DNA from: Coprinus comatus
Lineage: Eukaryota; Basidiomycota; Agaricomycetes; Agaricales; Agaricaceae
DNA length: 64,000 nucleotides
NCBI GenBank assembly: GCA_034638255.1
Contig: JAWPGT010000081.1
Location: forward strand, 1 to 64,000
Direction: 5' to 3'
Part shown: one piece after another, positions 57,084 to 64,000 of the stretch
How the letters are laid out: the number at the start of each line of letters is the position of its first letter
How positions within the stretch are numbered: position 1 is the first letter of the stretch
Notes under the pieces: model-generated
The model's input: only the letters and a program-made list of their open reading frames with translations
What the model was told of the DNA's origin: nothing
Databases searched by the model: none
Translations under genes and position numbers: made by a program

Positions 57084-58931
57084 ATGTCTGTCTCTGCCAT
57101 TCTTAAGCAACACAGTATTAGCCGGAACGTACATGCCAATCGTACCCCAAGCTTTGTAGTACGCTCTCCGGCCCTCATTAATTTACCAATTCCGCTACCA
57201 TCGGTCCCGCTTCTTACACCCTTGCTTTCCCCGGTTACTGCTGGAAAGCAACAACCTCCAGCAGTGACTACAGCTCCAACAGTTCCTTCACCTACACCGA
57301 CCAGTGGAGGAAATGGCGATGGTAACAGTGGTAATGGAGGTAGTGGCAATGGTGGTAATAACGGTAATGGTAATGGTAATGGCAGTGGAGACGGCGGTAG
57401 TGGTGAGAATAATGGGAATAACGGTGGTGGGGACAGTAACACCGGAGGCAATAACGGAGGAACTGGCGATGGTACCAACACAACCAACACCAGCAGCAAT
57501 CCATCAGGAACCACTGGCAATAGCCAGCCTGGTAGCACGGGCACTTCGGGCGGTCAGGTATCTGACTCCTTTCCTACTGGCACCGCAACAGGTATTCCTA
57601 CAACTGGTTCGCACTCCAGCGTTACTCCCGGTAATTTTGTCAACAACAATGACGGGAGGCTACACGATGAAGCATCTGAAGGTGTCAATCATTCTACCAG
57701 AACAGGCGCACCCAGTGCTACCAATGATGCATCGACTCGGAATCCCACTGCAACGGTTAGTTTCACTGACAGTGGAGGCGTAGGTGGTACAAATCCATCA
57801 GGTACTCCAGGAACCGGTACAGGGGTAGAAAATACTGCTGCAAATTCATCTGGTATTTCAGGTGGTGCGGTCGCTGGTATCGTCATCGCTATATTAGTTT
57901 TTCTTCTTACACTGCTCGTGATCTTCATGCGCAGGAGGGCCAAAGCACGCCGAAGCGAAAGGAGGCAACGATGGTGGTTTACTCGAAGGCGTAACTCCAA
58001 GATCTATGACGACGAGAAAGCAAATGGTGGTGAAAACGAAACTGGACTTCGAAGTGCACGTAGCAGCTTTGCGACTACCATTGACCACAGCCAGACCCCA
58101 CAACTTACACTGACCTTCGACACTCCCCCAATGCCTCCTATGGCCGAACTTCGTGGGTCCCCAGCGTTTGTCACTTTGAATAGCCCGGAGGAAAGACATA
58201 TTAGTCCTCTCGCCACCGAACAAAGTCGTTTCTCTGTTGGGACAATTAGCAGCCTAGGCACGGACGATCAAGGACAATGGCTCATAGTCAACAGGGATCA
58301 GGAATCCAATCCTGACGTTAGAACACCAATGTCGGTCCGACCCTTTTCACCAACAGAATCATTCGCCTTCCCGAAGCCACCCGATCGTAGCTCTCATTCA
58401 CTCTCTAGGCCAGTTAGCACAAGTACAATCCATTCTGGTAGCAAGCATAATTCGACATTTGACGTACCTCCAACACCTGCTATTCCCGCAGCCGTCGCAA
58501 ATCCTTTCAACGATCCCGAACCTTTAATGGTTAACGTTAAATCCCCATTACTGATTGTTCCTCCTCCCAATCCTTTCCTCGATCCTACATCTGAAGAGCC
58601 TCCCAGCCCCAGTCCCGTCCATCCCGAATTCATGGAAGTCGAATTAGTCCGAAGGCCTTTCGTTCCAACTCTCAGTGATGAGATGTCCGTGTCAATTGGG
58701 GATAAAGTCAAAATTATAGAAATGTTTGATGATGGATGGGCTATGGTCGAGAAAAATCCTTCTCCTGTTGATATTAAAGGAAAGGGTAGAGCTCAGGATG
58801 TTAAGGTACCAGAAAAGGGATTGATCCCGGTTGATTGCCTGAGAGATCCTGGAGTTAATGTCACGAACTTTATTAATACCAAACGATTGAGCAGCTATTC
58901 TCAGAAAACTGTTATTTATCAAACACCGTAA
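57084..58931 (+). CDS. Single-pass mucin-like membrane protein with C-terminal SH3 domain
   Basis: 615 residues from the ATG at 57084, without a clear signal peptide there, so true 5' exons may lie upstream (see 56573). Residues 50-250 are a Thr/Pro- then Gly/Asn/Ser-rich stalk that would be heavily O-glycosylated. One membrane helix GAVAGIVIAILVFLLTLLVI near residue 260 is followed by a strongly basic stop-transfer MRRRAKARRSERRQR, so the C-terminus is cytosolic. About 220 linker residues lead to an SH3 domain: VRRPFVPTLSDEMSVSIGDK, VKIIEMFDDGWAMVEK and EKGLIPVDCL, with the ALYDY-like, DGW and P-x-x-C/Y positions recognisable. A 30-residue insert lies between DGW and the last strand. The architecture matches Fus1-like surface proteins that scaffold polarity or MAPK signalling; the exact partner is unknown. 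Confidence 0.75.
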   Translation: MSVSAILKQHSISRNVHANRTPSFVVRSPALINLPIPLPSVPLLTPLLSPVTAGKQQPPAVTTAPTVPSPTPTSGGNGDGNSGNGGSGNGGNNGNGNGNGSGDGGSGENNGNNGGGDSNTGGNNGGTGDGTNTTNTSSNPSGTTGNSQPGSTGTSGGQVSDSFPTGTATGIPTTGSHSSVTPGNFVNNNDGRLHDEASEGVNHSTRTGAPSATNDASTRNPTATVSFTDSGGVGGTNPSGTPGTGTGVENTAANSSGISGGAVAGIVIAILVFLLTLLVIFMRRRAKARRSERRQRWWFTRRRNSKIYDDEKANGGENETGLRSARSSFATTIDHSQTPQLTLTFDTPPMPPMAELRGSPAFVTLNSPEERHISPLATEQSRFSVGTISSLGTDDQGQWLIVNRDQESNPDVRTPMSVRPFSPTESFAFPKPPDRSSHSLSRPVSTSTIHSGSKHNSTFDVPPTPAIPAAVANPFNDPEPLMVNVKSPLLIVPPPNPFLDPTSEEPPSPSPVHPEFMEVELVRRPFVPTLSDEMSVSIGDKVKIIEMFDDGWAMVEKNPSPVDIKGKGRAQDVKVPEKGLIPVDCLRDPGVNVTNFINTKRLSSYSQKTVIYQTP

Positions 58932-59879
58932 AGAATCAGTGAGTTGTCTTATTTCTAGATTGGAGTGCGATTTGTTACTGATATGAATTTAAATAGATGT
59001 TAACCCTCTACTTTTTTTTTTGTCTGTTATGCTTATAAGTGGTGTATGAAGGGACACATATATATGTACTGTATGGAGTATGTACTGTACATGTATGTTG
59101 TCATTCTTTTTTTTCTTCTATTTTTTCTATTTTTTTTTCTTCACGATATACCCACTTTTGTTGATTTTTTTCGTATCTTCGTCTACCACAGTTCTGAACA
59201 CTATTTTAGACTTATTTTGGTCTTGTTGACTTATAGTACTACTATTTCGTGTGTTATTGTTATGAACTTGCGTCTGTGATTGAAATATGTGAATATTTAT
59301 TTAAAACATTTTCTTCAAATCTTATTAGTTCCTCACCCTGAATAGGCTCATTGACGTCACAGCCAAGCTTACAACAGCATCGACAACTCTATGTATATGC
59401 GAACTAAAAATAAGTAAAATACACTTAGTATGTGCGCCACCCAGCGTCTGGGAAAAAAAGCTTATTTTGCACATTTTCAGTTCTAGATGTGAAACCTCCT
59501 CTTTAGTAGGCTTCGTTTATACTAGCACCGGAAATAAGACTTAACCGAGAATTCTTCGGGCCCTCCATGAGCGTCAAACCCTACTATGAGTTTCGTGATG
59601 TACATGTCAAGCATCGTCGGTTTTTTCATTGATTGAAATTTGGGAGGATCTGGGGAGGATAGAGTAAAGTGGGAGGTGCTTCCAATAGCTTAAACTAGTG
59701 GTTAGTTCTCTTACATACTACTATCATGTTTCAACATATCGTGTCAGCCTTTCTTGGTCTACCCTCTTTTGAACGCCTTGGCATCGGATTAGCTGAAACA
59801 TGGCCTCCGAGTCCGGAGCAACCCGGAAAATGTGGGCAGAATCAAGGTGATTTCTTGCTTGATTTAGATTATACGGTGT
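58932..59879. other. 3' flank and spacer
   Basis: T-tract-rich sequence with no supported gene. Confidence 0.45.
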
Positions 59880-60470
59880 AGAGGTAATGCGATGTCAAAG
59901 AAACCAAAGTTTCGTGGTACGATAGCACCTGTACGTTCTTCGCTATCCAACCGTTCGTAGAAGTAGTACTATGCTTCACGTACTAATGGATGTGAATAGG
60001 TAGGATTCGCAACTTTGCTGTGGCATGATAATAGCGGTAATATAAAACTTGCACCATCTGACTGTTTTGAATGTCCCTGACTTTTTGTTCATCGTTCACA
60101 ACGAATCTGTTTCGAAACCTGATCCCTCAGGCCTGACCCATGACCACTTCTGGAGAGATATGACTTTCTTCTGATGGAAATCACTTTCCAATCCATGAAC
60201 AAAACCAGATCGACCTATGTCAATACTAGCGCCATCGAACTCTCCTCTGACTCAGAAGCATTTTATACGACCTTCTAATTGAAGATAAACAGATGGAAAG
60301 GGGACGAGGATGAATGGTCGTGAATAATCGTGAACGGTTTAATGTAACATATACTTGTCCTCCGTTTGATTTACTACCATTCCAAGACTGGTGAGGAGGT
60401 CCAACGGGTTAACACTATTATTAGGAGAGTTTAGCTGAGGTATATTATATAAAGCTTCAGTTGAGGAGTC
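59880..60470 (-). pseudogene. Kinase-like family relic, copy 6
   Basis: The minus strand reads DSSTEALYNIPQLNSPNNSV then NPLDLLTSLG (the family N-terminus) from about 60470, and near 59900-60010 THPLVREA-stop and FYERLDSEERTGAIVPRNFG FFDIALPLHRI in separate frames. The Gly-rich region and the central part are hard to follow. It is older and more decayed than copies 1 and 5, and the catalytic-loop exon is missing. Confidence 0.6.
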
Positions 60471-61491
60471 CACTGTAGTTATGATGGTTTGTGTTCACCG
60501 GTGATTTACACAGTGAATACTCATTATTATTGTCATCGCTCCCTTGTTTGGTCCTGGAACCCCCCAACACTAGTGCAAGGTGCGTAATTAGATGTTGAGC
60601 TTCTAGAGAACACCGTTTCACGGGGTGTCTAATACACCCAGTTCCGCTCACTTAGTACTAGTAATGGATTCACGTCGAAGTTTCAGTGACTGACATTAGT
60701 ATTCAATTCTTCCATCCGAAATTTCATATTGTTGCCTCGAGCTCCAGTTAACCATCCATTTAACCACACGGGATGACATGTATAAAATACGTACCAACTT
60801 GTACGACTGTGGGTTCAACCGTTCGGACACTAGGAATGTTTGAAGTTCGACCAGATACTAATATATCAAGTTCTTATCGCACCTTGTATATATGATTATC
60901 AGATTCCTTGGGATAGTTGTTCAAACAGTTTTGGCCTCGTTCTTTGAGACCAAGCTGAAGAGAGAGAGAGAGAGAGAGAGAGAGAGGCTGATACCATCAG
61001 CCAGTTACACTTTACCCGAGGGTGATTACACTCATACGCCGACCCCTTCGCATCAGTAAGGCGGCGTCATACTAAAACATAAGTCCCTGAGAGTCCCTAA
61101 TCGAGTTGTCACTGCAATAATTAAGGCCCCTCGGCTGTTTTAAGTTACTACTCGAGGTCAGTGAAGAATGGTTTTGGCAGAGCGAGAGAGAGCCTCGAAT
61201 ATAGGAGGTGGGTACGCAAATTAGACAGTAATTCAATTCCGATGCAATGCACATGATGCCATGTGGCATGCTGATGATGCAGCTATGGCTATGTCCGCAC
61301 GGAAGTCAGGGAAGCAGAGTGGATCCGGAAACGAAGCCCTTACTTAGCCTTTCTTCGGATTTATTGTATATATGTAAAACACGCAGCTTGCATGCACCTA
61401 TCGCTTGAACCACAACTTCTCTTCCATTACCTGCTTTCCTTTGTCTTTGAACGTTAGAATCAAGACCGTAGACGACAAGCCGAGCCGTTTG
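60471..61491. other. Intergenic with dinucleotide repeat
   Basis: No gene is supported. A pure (AG)14 run lies at 60959-60986. Confidence 0.5.
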
Positions 61492-63942
61492 ATGTATCGT
61501 CGTGTCTTGACATATGGGAACGGGAGCGCGAAATGCCGGGCCGTGGGATACGGAGTAGCACCTCATTTGGAACCACGACCACACTTACAATTACCACCGC
61601 TACCACTACGGACATCGACGAGCACAAGTTCGGCTTTACGACGATTCTCTACGACACGGTTTTTACTTAACAACAAAAATGATCCTTCTAAAACCCAAAC
61701 CAATACCGACTCTACCAACACAAACAACACAGGAAGATGGAGTCTCTCGATGCTGGGTGGTCTTCTCGGAGGGGTGATAGCAGCTGCTATAAGCAATTAC
61801 TATGAACTTGGTATGTTTCAAACTTGTGACCAGAATTTCGTTGTTGTAATAACCTTCTCCCAAATTCGTATACACAGGGCCCAGGCACAAAAAGCAGAAG
61901 TTAACATTGAATGACGAAGATTGGGAACCAAAATACGGTTCACCTCAAGATTTCGAACTTGCAATTCAAGAATTACGGGTTCTATTCGACGAGGATGAGA
62001 ATTTGGTTACTACTAGTAAAGATATCCTCCACGATCATGGGTTTTCTACTTTTGCCTATCATGACGGTGTGTACTTCATCTAATGTACAAAAATGAAACA
62101 AAATACTTATTATTGCACTTGGTTTAGGTATGATGCACAGTGTGGTTGTATTTCCAAGATCCACAGAAGACGTCGTTACTATCGTTAAAGTAGCAACGAA
62201 ATATAGGATGCCTGTCATTCCTTATTCTGGTGCTACGAATTTAGAAGGACACACTCGCGGTGTACGTTCATACCCCTTTTGTTCGTCTTAATTGTAACTG
62301 ACGTTTGCGACATTCAATTGTTATACACATTTTGAACTTGTTTCTATAGCATGATGTTGGTGGTATATGTGTAGACCTTTCAAACATGGATCGAATAATC
62401 GAGATTCATGGTACGTCTTTTTGTTATATTTAATATCAAATTTTGATTTCTTTTTTTTTTTTTCACACAGAGGCCGACTCGGATTTAGTATGTCAACCAG
62501 GAGCGAGATGGGTTGACATCAACGAAACATTGAAAGAGAAAGGAATCCCTTTATTCTTCCCGGTACAATCCACGTTCTATTTTTATCGGAGAAGGTCGTG
62601 TGCTTATCGTAGATAACACGCAGTTGGATCCAGCTCCTGGAGCTACCATTGGCGGAATGTTAAGTACAGGTTGTTCTGGCAGTAAGTTCTTCAAATACCC
62701 TCTTTCGCGATTTATCACGATGTGTTGATTTATAACATGTTCACAGCTAATGCTGTCAGATATGGGACTGCCAAAGCCGAATGGTTCCTCAACGCTGTAA
62801 GTTCTCTCTCCTGAAATTAAACCATGAAATAATTCTTATATTATTGTGTGTCGTATAGACAGTCGTGCTACCATCAGGAGAAGTAATCAAAACACGTCGT
62901 AGATCAAGGAAATCATCTGCAGGTTTTGATGTGACGAAATTGTTTATTGGTGCAGAAGGTACTTTGGGTATCGTCACTGAAGGTAATAATTCTGCTCTTG
63001 TATCCCCGATTCAAAAGCTCATTACCAATGTTTATAGTCACCATTCGATTAGCTCCTGTTCTACCTACAACTGTGGCTTTAGCACATTTCCCTAATGTTA
63101 AGAAAGCCACAGAAGCTGTAGTTGAAATTCTTAATCGTGGAGTTGGTATTCGTACGTCTTCTCTTCTCTTCTCTTCTTGTTACTCAACACACTTGCCCTA
63201 TACTCACTCAATCTCTATCACAAAAACAGAATGTGTGGAACTCCTAGACGATATATTCATATCCGCATTAAATAAACATGGACATTCCGGTCGAAAATAT
63301 GTCCCCGCCGATCATTTATTTTTCAAATTTCAAGGACCAACAGAATCGTCATTAAAAGAAACAGCTTCTATTGTTCGAAAGATTGTTGAGAAACATGGAG
63401 GAAAAGGATTTGAACTTGCTAAAAGTAAAGAAGAAGCTGAGGATATGTGGAGTGAAAGGAAGAATGCTCATTTTGCTGGATTGGCCATGAAAGAAGGTGC
63501 TAAAGGGTGGCCTACTGATGTTTGGTGCGTTTTTATACTTTTTTTTTTACCAGGTCTGGACAGTCGGTTAATCTAGATTCATTCTCCTACGTTTATTTTT
63601 TTATATAGCGTTCCGATATCGAAACTCCCAGATCTAGTATACGAAACGAAACAAGACATATTAGAAACTGGACTTTTATCAACTATAGTAGGACACGTAG
63701 GAGATGGGAATTTCCATACCCAAATTTTATTTTCATCAGATGAAGAACATGAAATTGCCAAAAAGGCAGTACATAGAATGGTTAAAAGAGCTATAGCTAT
63801 GGATGGGACTTGTACTGGTGAACATGGTGTTGGTGTTGGGAAGAAGGAATATTTGAGAGAGGAATTGGGTGATGGGACTGTGGAACTTATGAAATTGATT
63901 AAGAGGAATGTGGATCCGCTTGGTTTGTTTAATCCTGGGAAG
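61492..63942 (+). CDS. Mitochondrial D-lactate dehydrogenase (cytochrome), FAD-linked, 3' incomplete
   Basis: Oxidises D-lactate to pyruvate and passes electrons to cytochrome c (Dld1 type, EC 1.1.2.4). Eleven exons: 61492-61810, 61878-62066, 62128-62261, 62350-62410, 62471-62562, 62624-62681, 62747-62796, 62859-62982, 63038-63151, 63230-63524 and 63609-63942. The first ~75 residues are Arg/Ser/Thr-rich without acidic residues (LRRFSTTRFLLN), a mitochondrial presequence, followed by one membrane helix (LSMLGGLLGGVIAAAISNYY) that would anchor it in the inner membrane. FAD-binding blocks: VIPYSGATNLEGHTRG, ATIGGMLSTGCSGTNAVRYG, KLFIGAEGTLGIVTE. C-terminal catalytic blocks: DVCVPISKLPDL, VGHVGDGNFH, TGEHGVGVGKKEYL and NVDPLGLFNPGK. 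A donor (GTATGT) at 63943 shows that a last exon lies beyond the window. Confidence 0.88.
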
Positions 63943-64000
63943 GTATGTTGGGAGCCCTTTCTTTTTTTAAAAAAAAAAAAAAGGTTACTGTGTGATGGTG

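Noticed and set aside
60959..60986. The (AG)14 run as a regulatory element
   Set aside because: A plain microsatellite with no nearby gene start within 500 bases.

Overview
The window looks like nuclear DNA of a mushroom-forming basidiomycete (Agaricomycetes-like). Protein genes are broken up by many 45-80 base GT..AG introns. The gene families are fungal: an NHA1-type antiporter, an SPX-EXS protein, a Pex23-type DysF protein, a PsiD-like decarboxylase and F-box proteins. There are also Copia and TIR elements and many decayed gene copies. No rRNA, CRISPR array or convincing tRNA gene was found. I assembled exons by reading splice sites and matching remembered family motifs; no alignment was run.

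Layout, 1-20 kb: an unrecognised coiled-coil protein (83-1171); a plasma-membrane Na+/H+ antiporter with a single-base frameshift (4556-7836); two paralogous small beta-trefoil-like genes with the same five-exon structure (8666-9318, 11279-11993); a Gcn4/CpcA-like bZIP factor on the minus strand (12798-14391); and a trypsin-fold protease pseudogene (18068-20075).

20-38 kb: a cluster of protein-kinase-like genes (one intact at 21793-22969, one pseudogene, one inverted exon fragment) sits beside a PsiD-like, pyruvoyl-type amino-acid decarboxylase (23850-25233). Then comes a SYG1/XPR1-like SPX-EXS gene (26945-37317). Its first intron has been invaded by a complete antisense Ty1/Copia element (26996-33648) with identical-looking LTRs and a perfect 5-bp target duplication.

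38-46.7 kb is accessory and decayed: further kinase-like relics, a small basic protein gene, a dyad-rich ACCGTA island, a 551-bp inverted-repeat element, an F-box pseudogene and an intact ricin-B-like lectin gene (43746-44312).

46.7-64 kb: a DysF-domain peroxin-like gene, a 19-exon sugar transporter with a 9-nt microexon, a deletion derivative of a DDE transposon with 40-bp inverted repeats and TA target sites, a mucin-like membrane protein with a C-terminal SH3 domain, another kinase-like relic, and a mitochondrial D-lactate dehydrogenase that runs off the right edge.

Most conserved genes (ion and phosphate transport, peroxisome/ER, lactate, amino-acid control) are independent housekeeping loci rather than a pathway. 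The distinctive signals are the recurrent kinase-like family whose copies differ at the catalytic HxD motif, and the young retrotransposon nested in what was a 57-nt intron.
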